64,000 nt of DNA from Reticulascus tulasneorum (GCA_001557505.1 LSAX01000008.1:1054001-1118000), one strand, 5' to 3'; counted from the first letter of the stretch, positions 24,353 to 37,631 are shown. Numbers and translations: made by a program. Notes: a model not told the origin generated them from the sequence alone.

Positions 24353-26599
24353 CTCGGTGGTTTGGAATCTGCAGACAAGCACTACCACTTGAAGATATAA
24401 AGCCAAGAGTTACGGATTGGACATCATACTTATACCTATCCCCAGGTCCAGTAGCAAAAGAGTTAGAAACCCATACTCACTCTTGGATTGGCCGTTATTC
24501 CGAGGTAATAATGGCATGGATCTTAACCTTCTCGAATTGGGCAAGTCATAACTACGAGCATCTGCCACCCACAGAAGTTGACTAGTTGACTAACATCAGA
24601 TATGAAGCTTGAGGCTAAGAATGGCAGTTGCCAAAGCATGCAATCGCAGCGGTAATCGTCGCAACCAGAAGCCAAGGCGGATTGGTAGAACTATACGCCA
24701 CGCGCAAGGGTTGAGAGGTCCTCATCTGGATCGATCGTTGGCTGCGGGTGTCGGTCCGTGGTCGGTATGATACAACCGCTACAGATATTACCACATTCGG
24801 CTTACAAGCGGGGGAAACGGCGATATGACCGAGATTTGATGCTTACATCTGGCAGACAGGATCATCAAGGTTGACCATCAAGGTTAAAAGATAAGACATG
24901 GGTGAGGCCGGGGTATTCCACTATTCTATCGAATGATTGAGCTTCCATCTGCCTCACAAAATCGCTTGCTGCCCACTACCGGTCAACGGGATAGATACCT
25001 TCCTCTTGCAAGTAAGTCGAATGGCCAATACGAGGTTGCCATAACAGCCAACCTTCTTCCTTGATGTTCTAGAAGCAAGAAGCGAAGACAACCCCCAAGA
25101 AATGCAGGGACCAGAGCCTAAATTTAGAAATATCACATTCAATTCTACCATATATGGACGAGTCGAGACGATGGCTGATCTGCAAAAAACACTTAGCATC
25201 TCCCCGAGCTGGTCGAGGGGAAGTTATGTAAAACGCGAAGATGTTTTCCACGGCATTGAACATAAGCTCCACATTGGATGGCGAAGATTGCCCTCCCTGA
25301 CCTTCCCATTCGCCAAGACACTTTTCCGGTCTTCTATCCTCCACAATGTTTTTAGTGATTACATGGTTCGCCGACAAACAGCATCATTACGGAACTCCGC
25401 AAGCTTCGCAGTGGTCCGTCACGTCCAGCTGCTGTTTGCGAGCTTGGTTCGAAGATCGGTTGATCCTTGCACTCTACCTTCCAAGCATACGAGCAGTGGG
25501 CCACAAGGGACCATGGAGTCAAAATACCCTCATTGCCCCTCAACAGCCGGACGGGCGAGTATGCGAAAGATCTTAAGATGCTGCATCCGGGATAAAGTAA
25601 TGTTCGCCGAAGAGAAATGCTGCACGCAGTAAGCTCACATAGAAGCCGACTCTAACTCCATAGAGCAGTTGCATAGTTGCTCAAGGCCGTAGATCCGCAG
25701 AAATGTCCTCAAATCAGCAACATGGTCGAGTAAGACAGCTCTACCTATAAGGACTAGCGCTGTCTAATAATAGGTCGCCCCTAGTCAGTAGGTCTTCTCG
25801 CGACCAGCAAATATACCGAAGCGATGCCCCCTTATTATTTATGACACTGCAGCTCGTCCGTGTATCCATGTATGCTAGGTTCAACCTCGCTGTCTCAGCG
25901 TTGTACTCCGCAGAACAATCGCTCACAAAGAGGACAACTTCTTGAGCTAGATGAGCAGGCATTTCCCACTCGGGTGCCTCTGGGCATGCCAAATGAGAGA
26001 TTTTAATTATCCTGCCAGCCATCACCTGGCGATTCCGGTTCGTGTCTGCTCGCTGCCTTTCGTGCAGGACTCTTTGGAGTGCAACAGATCAGTGGTGCTC
26101 GAGACGTGTGAAAATTGAGGAGCTAGGGTGACGCTAGTGGCGACCACAAGCCATCGGCTGCTATTCGAGTGCCCAGGGTAGTATTGGAACCTTCCCACCC
26201 TGTATTTTAACGCATGCGATGCGGACTTTTGCCGCACATGGTGGTCCCACATATAATTCCGGCTCTGATGCGGAGACCTAGATTGCTTGTGTGGGGATGC
26301 CGCTGCCTCAGTTGAGCCGCTTTCTAGATTGAACGCAATTTTGCTCGAACACCTCTTGAAAGTTGTGGCTTTCATTCGTACGACCTAACTAAACTTTTGA
26401 CCACTCTAAATGAGAGAAAACGGCACTGACAACTACGCTGGTCAAGGGCGAATCAGTCCCCAAGTAGCGTCCATTATAGTCCCGTCCTTTGTCTATGTGA
26501 ATAGAAGGAATATTGCACAAGATAATCCGTTCATCTGTTGAATATGGCCGTTTCTCCGTAAGGTATAAAACGGAGTCTACAAATCAACGATCGGATTAC

Positions 26600-27139
26600 T
26601 TCAGCTTCCCCAAGGCTTGCACATCTCCTTCGATTACCTGGAGCGCTTAACCAACGTATTGGAGAGTACGCTCTCTGATAGCATCGACGATCGTTTCAGC
26701 GCCAGAAGTGCCGTGTCATGACATTTTCAGGGGTTACAGCGTCCTAGTCGATGTCGAATTTATTCAGAATATAGACTGTCTCGTCAAATCGGTCCACCTA
26801 CTTCGTTAAAACGTCTGTTATTGCTCTTTTGTCCGCCGGTGTGCCAGCTTTCACCAGCATGCCTAGTACCATGAGAAACTGCCTAGAAGATCACAGTTCA
26901 AACAAGTCTTCAACCTTCGAGTATGGGACTATTGGGCCAAGTATGGAGATATTGAAGTTTAGAGAGCACCTTGACATGGCGCTGAATCCGGTGTTGACTA
27001 TCAGCAACTTTGAAACCAATCACCTGGTCAGTGTGGATCAGCCATACTTTTGTGAGGAATCTTCGCATCTTTTCTACTTCGGAGGATTTGCGAAGCCAGT
27101 TGCTCCAGTCAGCCAAGTTGTGGTTACGAGATCAGCGTA
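26600..27139 (+). pseudogene. Decayed coding fragment of unknown family
   Basis: Coding-like peptides appear in successive frames: a helical piece (LPQGLHISFDYLERLTNV, then LESTLSDSIDDRFSA), then GYSVLVDVEFIQNIDCL and VKSVHLLR, then an open frame from about 26817 to 27139. A stop at 26717-26719, a frame change, a TAA near 26810 and a second frame change separate them. The breaks cannot be removed by plausible introns, so I read it as a relic. I do not recognise the family. Confidence 0.4.
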
Positions 27140-28317
27140 GAGAAGGAGATATGCATCAATTTTCGAAGTTCACGCTCCACTGACCGCCCAACATAGAGAA
27201 ACGCAACGCAAGTAGGAAGGCTGATTAAGATGCCATCTAAGAGTTTGATAATCAAGATTCACATCACGAATATGGGGCCGGGAGCGGGTGTCAAGGTGCC
27301 CGAGCAATATCCGATGCCAGCGTCTGAAGCTGCGGCAGCGAGAGACACCAATGTGCTCTCGCGACAACTCACAGGTCTACGTGTAGTGGCATCCACGCTG
27401 ATACTGTTAGCATTAGTTTTGACTGTATCCGCAATAGCTACAAGAACTACATCTATATAGCCACCCCCAAAAGAATCGTCCAAGCAGATCTTTCCTGCCG
27501 TTATCGCTATTCAAATGGCGAATGTTAGCCGGTAGATGGCAAGGTAAACGCCTAGTACACACTTAGAAACGCCATTGGATTACATTAGGACCGTCGCACT
27601 GAAAGTAATGCATGGCAAACAACGCGGCGAAAGATGTCGCTGAGAGGAAATACATCGTCATGACTTCATTGACTCTGATAGGTTACGGTGAGCCTTAGAT
27701 GACCGCTCTGGATTTGGAGAAGTATTTTAGTAATTGCTGTCCGCTCCCAGTACGTGTGAAAGACCTTTGTATGCTGTTTCTCTAATTATGTTGTGCATAC
27801 ACTCATGTTCGTGGGTACTTTCGAAGAATCACAATGCTCCGGCAAGGGCGTCCGCATGTCGTACTAGATCTTAAAGGCAATCCCGAATTTCTCCCATCCT
27901 CTTCGTATATTGGACTCGATGAGCCTCCAACACGCCCGATGGGATCCAGCTTGTACATGATACAATCTCTAACAAGGAGGTTGAAGAGCAGAGTCCTACC
28001 AGGCCAGTTGTTCGCGGCTGTTCGTAACCGTGCAACCCAGTCCAGCAACGGTGGCGAGTAGAGTGGCGATTGGACGCTTGGATTCAGTAACTGCAACAGT
28101 CCGTGCTTTGCCGATCACGATCCCTATGTGAGTTTTCTTTTGAAATCTGAGAGTGTGTCACTGCAAGCATTCAAACTCATGTTCACGTAAGGTGACTGAG
28201 TTAAGCTAAACTTTCAGTCGGGCTTCCGCAGCTAATATTTTACCATTGAGGTCGACAGATCCATAAATTAAATAGCAGGAAGTCAACGGAGACAGAAAGT
28301 TCTCTTTATTCTCCTAG

Positions 28318-28750
28318 ATGGATGTTCTAGAGCTGTGCTCAAGGGTCGACATTCCCATTCATATCCACGGGAGACAATTCAAAGAGCTGAGGGGTCCTGT
28401 AAGGAAGTACAGGGATGGCCATGTCTGTACGCATGCGCCTCAGGGGAAGTTCTGCCATAAGCCGCTGGGATCTCCTGTGATTGTCATAGTAAGTCTGTTC
28501 TACCGCACGCCGACTAGAGCCTTGTCGTAGGGATTGAGCTTCCTTTCGGGATTATTCTTGACGTGATTGGGGCACCCCGTCCTCCATTTTAGATCCTTAA
28601 CCAGGATTCAGAAAACGACTGGCGGCATAATTCCAATGGTCCAGAATTCCGTCTATTCAAGGTGTTCTGTCGCCTGGTCTTGGTTTTCCGACAAGACAAG
28701 CGATGTAAAGGGCCCGGGCAGAAACTACGATCAGGTACTGGATGACGCCC
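28318..28750 (+). pseudogene. Possible second coding relic
   Basis: A frame from 28318 with a protein-like start (MDVLELCSRVDIPIHIHG) is followed in other frames by coding-like text (IELPFGIILDVIGAPRPPF, then a stretch with NDWRHNSNGPEFRLFKVF). Stops and frame changes interrupt it, and the candidate intron at 28494-28530 does not restore the frame. Family unknown; could be chance. Confidence 0.25.
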
Positions 28751-29772
28751 GAGAGTTCACTAGAGCAAGAGGTAGACTAGCTAGCTTGCGAATATAGGTA
28801 GTATGGATTCTGCATACTAATTCATTATATCCATTGCGTGGAAACCATCGTGTTAACCATACTCTGTTTTGCAAAAAGCAAAGAGATGAAATGATGCGCC
28901 TGAAGATTTACATGAATGGGTATCCTGTAGTTTGCACAATGCGGTCAACTCCATGCATCGTCTCTTCCGCAAGCATACCGCCGAAGTCCCCGATATCTCG
29001 TCACGTTACCTCCACCGCCAGTTCATTGCCTCAAGACACAGGCACTGACATTCACCAAGAGCTCGCATAGGTGAGCTTTGCCGTCTCCCGTCCTGATGAA
29101 TCCTCATTCCGTCACTAGCATGGGAGGCGGGAGAAATGCGGTCCACGGAGAGTATGACTAACGGGGGCGTGCTACGGAAGTGCCGGGACCTAAAACCGCG
29201 ATGCTGTGGACGGGTGGCGATACGAGAGGGGATGATGCAGAAGGATCAGGCCGGATACGAATGGAATGATAAGCAGAAGGGATGGACGGGTTCGTTTGTC
29301 AGGTTGTTCTGAACGTGCATAATAGCTATTGGGATGATACGTGGACTTGGTGAGCATGTCTTCGTCCTGAGTCAGATCGCAATACCCGTTGGACGACGGT
29401 GGGATGCATGGATGTCATCAATGCTGCAATGCATATCTTCAAGGCGGCGAACCAGAGACATGATCGTCAGAAAAGTCATCTTGAAGGAGCACATTCAGTA
29501 ATCAAGGGAGGCTGACAACGAAGATATGTAGCATATGGTGGGAATGCTCACCCAAGACATCTGAGCAAGACATGGGGGGTTGCGACCCGGTAAACCCGAG
29601 TCTGGTGTTCCTCGTGGCGGCCATTCTGGCCGCAGCCAATCGGCCAAGATCTGAGCAAGCAACCTGAGACACCCACAACGTCACTTTCGAACCACTTTCA
29701 GAAATGCCCGAACCTCTGGGCGGAACATTCCGAAACCTCATCATTTCACTTCACTATAGGTGTGAGGAGAGA

Positions 29773-29784
29773 GGGGGGGGGGGG
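29773..29784 (+). repeat. G12 homopolymer
   Basis: Twelve consecutive G bases within a purine-rich stretch (GAGGAGAGAG before it) in non-coding sequence. Confidence 0.9.
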
Positions 29785-30298
29785 CACATAAGGCATTGCA
29801 CACCGATGCGGTACAGTCTGTATTGTAGAGAGTACTAGCCATGTACTCCAATAGATATATACAGGCATAAAAATGCATTCGCAACCACACCATGCGTGGA
29901 CCCAGGCAAACGAGCAGCCAATTAGAAAGCGATAATGTAGTGTATCCAAACACCGCTGCGTCGCACGACTGCCCCGGCGTCGAGGCGTGTTTGACGTCAG
30001 GAAATAACAGTTGGTGGTGGATATTGGTAGTGTAGGTAGGTGTAGGTGTAGGTCTTTTTTGGATCAGCCAGTGAATGAACCCCCTCGCCATAAGAAAAAA
30101 TAACACAAGCCCGATGCAGTTGACATGAATGCCCCCGGGTGAACTCATAAACAAAAATACAGAATATCGTAAGAGAAAATCGCGACCTTTTTGGACTAGG
30201 GGCGATGTGGTGCTCTGTACGAGCCCTCAACACCATGTGTCCCCTCCTGCATGCGTCTTCCCATATGTTCAAATCGACCTTGTAGATCTGGTGCATCC

Positions 30299-30682
30299 TT
30301 ACCGCCGCATCTCGTCAACAGACGCACGGCTTGTCCGCCAATCCTGGGTGTTTGGGTTTTGTTTCCCCGTCAAGGACCCAAAGCCGGGCATGGATGAGAA
30401 CCGGTTCAATCGCTTCCTGCTCGGCTCTGTCTGCGACATCACGGGGGAGATGGGCTCGACCTGGTGCAGGGCGTCGACTCGCGGCACGCTGGCATTGCTG
30501 CTGTTCCCGCTGCTTCCGGTAGAGGAGCCCGTGGAGTTGGGCGTCTGGTAGACGTACTCGCCGTCGACGTAGATTGCGTTGGATACGAAAGTGGAGCGGC
30601 GGTTGCGGCGGCGTGTGTAGCGCTGCTCGAGCCGGAACAGCTCGATCTTGGCCTGGATTCGTTCGATGAGTGAAGGAGCCAT
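30299..30682 (-). CDS. Small basic conserved fungal protein, function unknown
   Basis: Single-exon frame of 127 residues. The start at 30682 gives MAPSLIERIQAKIELFRLEQ, a helical segment followed by YTRRRNRRSTFVSNAIYVDG and EYVYQTP, which looks like a conserved core. Then comes a Ser/Asn low-complexity linker and a tail with Arg-rich and Ser-rich pieces (SRKRLNRFSSMPGFGSL) that look like kinase-site regions. An upstream in-frame codon would add a His-rich, non-conserved-looking leader. I recall near-identical N-termini in Aspergillus-type hypothetical proteins but cannot name a function. No membrane segment or signal peptide. Confidence 0.65.
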   Translation of the reverse strand: MAPSLIERIQAKIELFRLEQRYTRRRNRRSTFVSNAIYVDGEYVYQTPNSTGSSTGSSGNSSNASVPRVDALHQVEPISPVMSQTEPSRKRLNRFSSMPGFGSLTGKQNPNTQDWRTSRASVDEMRR

Positions 30683-33600
30683 TTTGGCGGAAACGGGAGA
30701 GATGGTGAAGAGAGGTCGTTGGTGGTGCTGCGGTAGGTGGTGGTGGTGGTGTTTTCCACGATGTGATTTGGTGCACTGACTTGGGAAACCCAAAAGACGA
30801 AAAGATTTCGAGAACGATCGGACGAAAAAGCTTATCGTCGTTTATTCTACCTCCTCAGGCAAAAGAAGAAAAAGGGTAGAACAATTGAGTTCAACGGGCG
30901 GATAGTCGAAGCGCACAAGTTGACGTGTCTGACGTCTGCTTTCTCCTTTTGTCCCTTTAGATAAATGGCCTGTCCTCTTTTTTGTTGTCTGCTTTGGTTG
31001 ATCGACCTCGGATCGGCCTAGTCTCGTTCGAGTATTGGATGGATCTTGCTGGTAGACTTGTCGTTCGAGACGATAGTGTAGTAAAATGAGAGACGGTACG
31101 GGGGAAGAACAACGCCTGGTTTTCTTCTCCTGATTCAATGATTGGAATGTCTGCGCAAGAGGCTGGGGAGAGGAGATCGAGGGATGAGGACGTGGAAGAG
31201 GGAGGTTGAGGAGATGGAGTGTGTGGGGGGGTTGAAGAGTGAAGAAGGCGAAAAGACCAAGAAGAGACGGAAGTGTTGCAGCATAATTATCGGGCATTTC
31301 TTGCTTGGGCTGGGCTGGACCGGGGCCCTGGATGGATTGGATTGGATTTTTTTGCTACTGGACCTACCTAGACACAAAGGTCCGGATTACAGATGGATGC
31401 GCATATTCGTGCTTCGTACCCACAAATGCACCTCTCGGACCCCAATTCAATGGGCCACCACTAACAGGTTCCTGCGCGAGTCGTCCACAGGTGCTGCTGT
31501 TCCGAAGCTCAGTTTTGCAGTACATTCAACAGGCCATCGGCACCTACCAAGGTCCCTCCCTCACCCGAACTTACAGGTACTCAACAAAGAGGCGTCTGGG
31601 CCAGGCCCCCCGGCCCCCTACTGGATGGACCCAGCCTTCCAGCACTGAGGCAGGATTGGCAGGGGTTCCTTCAGCGGACTGGAGGGTTGGGGCACCACTC
31701 TAGACAGGGTCCACCCTGCGTCCATGGCCCGCTAGCCCAAGAACAGGCTAGAGCGTCGAGGAATGTGGGAGTCCCCACACACTTATCTGGGTGAATTAAT
31801 CAAAATGCCTTCCCGGTTTGGGTAAGCTGCCCCATGTTGCCCATGTGCCTGTTGCGCTAGTGCTTCCTTTGCACTCTTTGCTTTTTCTTCCCTCGGGCCA
31901 CCCCGAAAGTTTCCTTTTCTCCCCTTCCATTCCATCAGTTCTTCGCTTCATCCGCCCGCCGTTCTGGTTGTTTTGCTTCTTCCTCCTTTTTCTTCGCCCG
32001 CCCGCCCGCCCTCTCCACGGGCTACCCGGAGGCCCATCACGACAACCGCTGCCAGATTTTGCCGAAGCTTGGTGGTGCAATATATACGCGTGTGTGTGCA
32101 AACCCAGCCGGCGACCACAAAAATCTCTCAATCGGCATGAACCAAACTCAATTGACTTCACGCCCTGAACGCTGTACGATGGACGGAAAAGCACGGACAG
32201 GCAGGCAATCATCCACAATACCCAAAACCATGATAAGCCGCAGATGATGCATTGGCGTCCGAGTCCTGTTGCACCACCGCCTCTTTCTGGCGTCGCATCG
32301 CGCCGGGACCAACACTCGAACTGGGATCGTTGTATGCAGGGGCAAAAACAATTTGGGCCACGCGTGCCAGGGACAGGCGTCGCGGGTGATCCTCCCCCAT
32401 TAACCGATATTGTATGGCGTCCCGGCCCAATCTCAATTAACCTGTACTTTCCGCCCCGTTGCCATCGCTGTGACCATCATCATATCCATGCCCCTTCCAC
32501 TGCCCTTGGTCAATTACAAAACTACGACCATGCTACGTCGTGTTTGTTTTGCTGGTGCACATTCAAAATATGAACGAATTCCGTATTCCCTTGCCAGAAA
32601 GGCCTGCCTTAGTCACGTGCCACAATCGTCTCTTCTTCAGTCCCGATCGACAGACCCGCCATTCTGCAACAATGCTCGGAGTGATGAGCGCTCACAGGCC
32701 CCAAATCGAGGGAATTGATCGCATGATTCGCATTATGCATTGAGATCAGCCCCAGCACCCCGACCACTCAGTGATCTACCTCGGATCTGCGCGTCCAGGC
32801 CTTCGCCCGCGGTCGAAATGCGGACTTTGTAATTCCCATCCTGGCTTTCCACGTGCCCAACGTGTATTCCTCCTTGGCACGCCCCGAGCTTCAAAGCACT
32901 GGCAGTCCTAGCTTTGATATCATTCAACCATCATATGGGAAGCTTCGGCATTGTAATCTCTGACTGTCTTCCCTTGTTGGCATTTCTGTCGTTTTGTATG
33001 TAAATCGCATGACAGATTGTCGGGTAGGGAAGTGCTCCAACGATAAGTACAACTCCTCTGTACCGTAACGGATGCCAACTTGGTCCTCTGCCTTCAAAGC
33101 TAGGCATAAGAACAACTGGCCTATTCCCTTTCTAATACAGAATCACGCAGTACGCTGCATGGTCTGCAAGACGCCGAAAGTGCTACATACCTATGTAGAA
33201 CGCGGAACAGCCTTTGACTTCTAATATCTTGGTAGGTAAGAAGAACGGCATCGGCCTCAAGATCCACTGTTCTAGCAAATTCAAGGTACGGCAATTGAGG
33301 AGACAGGAATCCTTGGCAGCTCTCACACTCTCTTATGGCAGTCAAGACTTCTGGGTCAGCCCTGGATGGAGACGCGAACTCGTTCTTGTGGCCCACATAA
33401 TTAGTGGTTTCGTTCCAGTGTTGAACACCCGCTGAAACAAGTTCCCATTTGCCCAGTCCGTCGTCAGCTTCTTCCCCTAGGTACTGTGTACTACGTAGTA
33501 TTTCGTAAATTTAGCAAATTCAGTTCTCCGCCTATTAACCTGGTAGTTACCGCCAGCTGCAATTTCGGTTTCTGCCTATGATTTCGTTGAATTTACGACC

Positions 33601-33807
33601 GAAGGCCATGCTGGCAGACCAAGCACCAGCAATGGACTCTTCGGCGATACAGCCGGCCCGATCTGAGCAAAGTCCCCTGTCAGCCCCGCCTGTGGCGTCA
33701 AAATGATAAGCCACAGATCGCGGGGTCTGTCGCAAAATAGAAGTGAGGGCCATAAAAAAATTGTGAAGTCCAGAACAAAAACTTCGACTCCGCCAATCCA
33801 AGAGACA
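30683..33807. other. Divergent intergenic region, 3.1 kb
   Basis: Long upstream region between the small conserved gene (-) and rrb1 (+). It contains GGT/GTG-rich sequence at 30715-30755, purine-rich sequence at 31150-31280 and a pyrimidine-rich stretch with CCCG repeats at 31850-32030. Open frames at 31142-31648 and 32924-33396 overlap low-complexity or antisense frames and are not called. Confidence 0.4.
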
Positions 33808-35592
33808 ATGTCGAAACGTACAGCCGAGACCGACAATGGCGATGCGCCTCTCAAGGGCGGTAGCCGCCCCGAGAACATGGATGTGGATGACAAGGGACCT
33901 ACTGAATTCGAGGACGAATTCGAAGACGAGTTCGAAAGCGAGGATGAGATTATCGAGGCTGGCGTCGATGGAAGACCCGATGCTGAGAGGGAGGCCGAGA
34001 TCCAAGAAGGTACGAAAGAACTGTTGTCTTTTTCAGTTGGAACACATGTGCTGACTTAGCTCTACAGCCGGCGCAATGGATGTAGACACTCAAGGGACTT
34101 TCATCATTGGCAGAGATAAGCTCAAAGCCGGACAACATCTTGCACCCGATCTAGGAATGTACGGTCTACTCCATAACCTCTCCACGCCATGGCCGTGTCT
34201 CTCCTTCGACATTCTTCGCGACAGATTAGGCGATGGCGGTAGTCGAGAAAACATCTACCCAGCTACCATATATACTGTCGCCGGCACGCAGGCCGAGACG
34301 GGGCGCGAGAAGGAGAACGCCTTAATAGTTATGAAATGTAGCGGGCTAAGCAAGGTGGAGAAGCAGGAGGAAGATTCTGATGACGAGTCAGACGATGGCG
34401 AAGTCACTGACCCGATCTTGGAATCCAAACAGTATGCAAATGCACCGCTAGGCACTCCGACAAGAGAAGTCACTAATCCAGAGTGTTGCAGGATACCTCT
34501 AACATCAACGACAAATCGTGTACGAGCTCACCAAATACCTTCCCAAGACCCCTCGGCCCCTCCCAAAACCTTGGTCGCGACTATGCTCGAGTCAAAACAG
34601 GTTCTGATCTTTGATGTGACTCCTCACGTTACTTCTTTTGATAGCCCAGGGTTTGTCTTGCAACCTAAGGACAACAAGCCGCTTTGCACCATTAGGGCAC
34701 ATAGTCAGGAGGGCTATGCTCTGGATTGGTCGCCCCTTGTTTCGGGCAAACTTCTCACAGGTAAGGATTCCCTGGTCTGCTTTTAGAGTCCTGTTCGCAA
34801 GGCCCCAGCGGAGGCACCAAGCGGCCTGCAGAGCCCGCTAACCCAATTTATGAAGGTGACAATGCGGGCAATATCTACGCAACAACGCTCACTGACGGTG
34901 GCGGCTGGGTGACCGACACTCGTCCTTTCCAGGGACATACGAACAGTGTGGAGGAAATTCAGTGGAGTCCGCAGGAGAAGACGGTATTCGCATCGGGATC
35001 GAGTGACAAGACAGTTCGCATCTGGGATACCCGATCAAAGAGCAGGGTGGCGGCCCTAACTGTCCAAGTGTCGAAAACTGATGTCAACGTTATGTCTTGG
35101 TCGAGATTGACCACTCATCTTCTTACTACGGGCGACGATGACGGCGTGTGGTCCTGCTGGGACCTGCGATCCTGGAAGCCGCAAGGTGGATCAGAGATAC
35201 CCACACCGATTGCGAGCTTCTCTTACCACGCAGCCCCAATCACGTCAATAGAATGGCACCCAACAGATAATTCTATGGTAGCCGTTGCCAGTGCGGACAA
35301 CAAGGTAACCCTCTGGGATCTTTCTGTGGAGCTGGACGACGAGGAAAGTAAAGACACGGCTGGTGTGCAAGGCATGCCATCTCAACTGCTATTTGAACAC
35401 TACCTAGACAATGCGAAGGAGGTTCATTGGCACCCCCAGCTGTGAGTACTGCTTTCGCCCATTTCATACACATTATCAAAAGTGGGTTTCAACTGACACT
35501 GAGAAATTAGACCGGGAACATTAGTTGCTACTGGACAAGAATTCAGCATATTTCGTCCGATGGCCCAGGTTTATGGAATTGACATGCAGTAA
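33808..35592 (+). CDS. WD40 ribosome-assembly protein Rrb1/GRWD1
   Basis: Five exons: 33808-34009, 34068-34431, 34492-34760, 34856-35441 and 35511-35592, giving 500 residues. The N-terminus has the acidic stretch seen in Rrb1 (EFEDEFEDEFESEDEII). MDVDTQGTFIIGRDKL and LAPDLGMYGLLHNLSTPWPC form the histone-binding-type N-terminal helix and first strand region. WD repeats follow, for example PFQGHTNSVEEIQWSP with SGSSDKTVRIWDTRS, DDDGVWSCWDLRSW and ADNKVTLWDLSVE. The protein ends FRPMAQVYGIDMQ. Rrb1 binds ribosomal protein Rpl3 and is needed for 60S subunit assembly in the nucleus and nucleolus in yeast. An acidic insert (QEEDSDDESDDGEV) separates early strands. The second intron is 60 bases with no in-frame stop. 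Confidence 0.95.
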
Positions 35593-37631
35593 CTGTTGGG
35601 CAAGGATAAAAGTGGCATGGGCCTGTCGTGTGTTTGCTGCAAGATACCATATGTAAATAAGAGACTCCCGCACTGCACCATTTGCTGTCGGGTATTAGAA
35701 GATATGCTCGCTTTATCTTCAGCAAGGAAAACAGGAGTTTGGATCAATCATTCTGAGTAACTGAACTGAGGAGTAGTTCCATTGGGCCTAAAGATACGAC
35801 ACATAACATTCCATGCACATGACAAAACGACTCTCATTGATCTCTCTCCATTGTTAATGGGACCATGCATTTCAACGAGTTGGTGTCTGAGTCTAGCTCC
35901 CTACCCCAGCGAGATTATTGAGGACATCCATGCCGAAATGGCTGGCAGGATGCATACACTGACTTATGAGACACTAGCCGTGAAGAGAACCAATCATGAC
36001 AGTACCATTATGTTTGATAACCTTTGAAGAAGCCAACTCACAGAATCCCTTTCTTAATCCATGTCTAAGCTGCAGTAATGGGTGCCTAACTTTGCATATG
36101 CCCTAGGTAAGTGAGTGCCTACAACTGCTGAACATCCGCCGAAGAACTCACTATTCTTGTAACTGACCGTTGAAAATGATCGTATTTATGTAATGAACAA
36201 GCTAAAATGTGAGGAGGCTGGGTACGATGGACACGATGTCAAACAACTAAACTCTCAATAGTCATGGAAGTGCCGGCGTCAGCAAGATTGTCGTCGACCG
36301 GAAACGTGGCGAGTGAGGTCTATCAGGCCGCCGCCGCGAGGAGTCGACCAACCAGGTGGATACGGACAGGTGATAAGGCCCGGATGTCGAGGAGAACCGG
36401 GACGCTGAGTGTTGGACAGAAAGCTCAGACGAACCCGCTAACGACGGCGTTGCGTTGTTGAACGCTGCGGATGCCCAACGGAAGACTGGAGACAGTGACA
36501 TGACCAAAAGGCGGGCGGATGGTACTACCTCGGGTTGATTGAGTCTGAATCTGACGGTAAGTAGGGTTTTCGGGGGTTTGCTGGATGGTTCTTGACAACT
36601 AGTAGACACGTTTGATGCTGCCCGACAGCCTCACTCATATTCATAGGCATGTTGGTTGTTGTTCCTCCTGATAAGGAGGGGCTGCCTTGGTCGGAGAGGT
36701 ACAGTTTGTAACTGCCTGAAGAGAGAGTCGTCGGCTGGTGGTCACGAGCCACGTCCATCATCTGAGTGCCTTGGTGGGAAGTCAACTTCAGCCGCCGGTA
36801 TGCTGAGGCATGGAAGGATGAAATTCGCACTGCGATGGCAGTAGCCTGTTCTAGCTGCGGTGTGGAATACATTATTTGATCAACAGATACACTGCGTACT
36901 GAGTGCCGTAATGCATTTGCTTTTGGCCAAGCGTGTTGCCGATGAGTGACATCCTTCAGTCCATCAAAGGCTCCAAGGAGCACTTTCCAATTCCTCTTCT
37001 CTGCACCTGTCAATAGACAAAAACTCTAAAATGGGATGTCTGGAGAATCTCAGTGACCTGCCTTGATTATCGTAGCCCTAGCAAGGCAATGGCTGTTTCT
37101 TTCCTCTCAAAAGCTGTATGCCGAATGCGCCTCCTCCATGAGAACAAGCAACTGTAAAAGCAGGCAGTAGAGGAACAGATTGATATCAGAAGAAACCACG
37201 ATGATGCCTTGGGTCAAAAGAATTTGATGATGCTCGCCCACCTCCCAGACTCGTTTTCTCTTCTTCTGCTTCCCGCCATTCTCGTCGACTCTCATACCCA
37301 ATGTCTCTTCGCATGTTTTTGATTTGTTTGCCCCCGACACAATTCTCCTACTTGCTTCATGCTCATCTTTCTCGTCTCAATGGGTCGTCTTAATCCATTT
37401 GTTTCTAGCCGGAATGTTATACTCTCCGTCCTTGTCGCTGTTTGTAGATCCACGACATCATGACGATGACAGCACACAGTAACACATCTCTTCCCCGTTG
37501 GCTACCAGATTTCAAAGCCCATGATATCCAGCAGCCGCCAGATTCTTTCGACACTTGTCTCCGGGCTGTACCGCTTCTCTCGCTCTCTCTCTCCCCAACT
37601 GTTGGGTTCTTCATCTTTATTCCGCTGCCCC
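35593..37631. other. Intergenic region, 2 kb
   Basis: Minus-strand frames at 36262-36609 and 36525-37013 overlap each other in different frames and have no recognised motif. The last few hundred bases, rich in CTC and TTC, could be the promoter or first exon of the spliced transcript proposed downstream. Confidence 0.4.

Larger units (their letters stand above)
24353..30298. other. Gene-poor region of about 6 kb with coding relics
   Basis: No intact gene could be built. Open frames are short, mostly antisense to each other, and none carries a recognised domain. Fragments that look once-coding are described separately (26600-27139 and about 28318-28750). Other short coding-like pieces on the minus strand (25741-26375) cannot be joined. 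No terminal repeats, transposase motif or reverse transcriptase motif was found. A 12-base G run sits at 29773-29784. Confidence 0.5.

Noticed and set aside
25102..25632. Plus-strand frame of 176 codons
   Set aside because: No motif, an antisense frame also open, and it lies in the decayed region.
30715..30755. His-rich N-terminal extension of the small basic protein from a GGT/GTG repeat
   Set aside because: Encoded by simple sequence upstream of a good ATG with a conserved-looking start; more likely 5' leader.
32924..33396. Two minus-strand frames that could be spliced (GTATGT..CCTAG)
   Set aside because: The splice works on paper, but both alternative frames remain open downstream and no family is recognised.
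36262..37013. Two overlapping minus-strand frames
   Set aside because: Different frames of the same strand, no conserved-looking stretch, low complexity.
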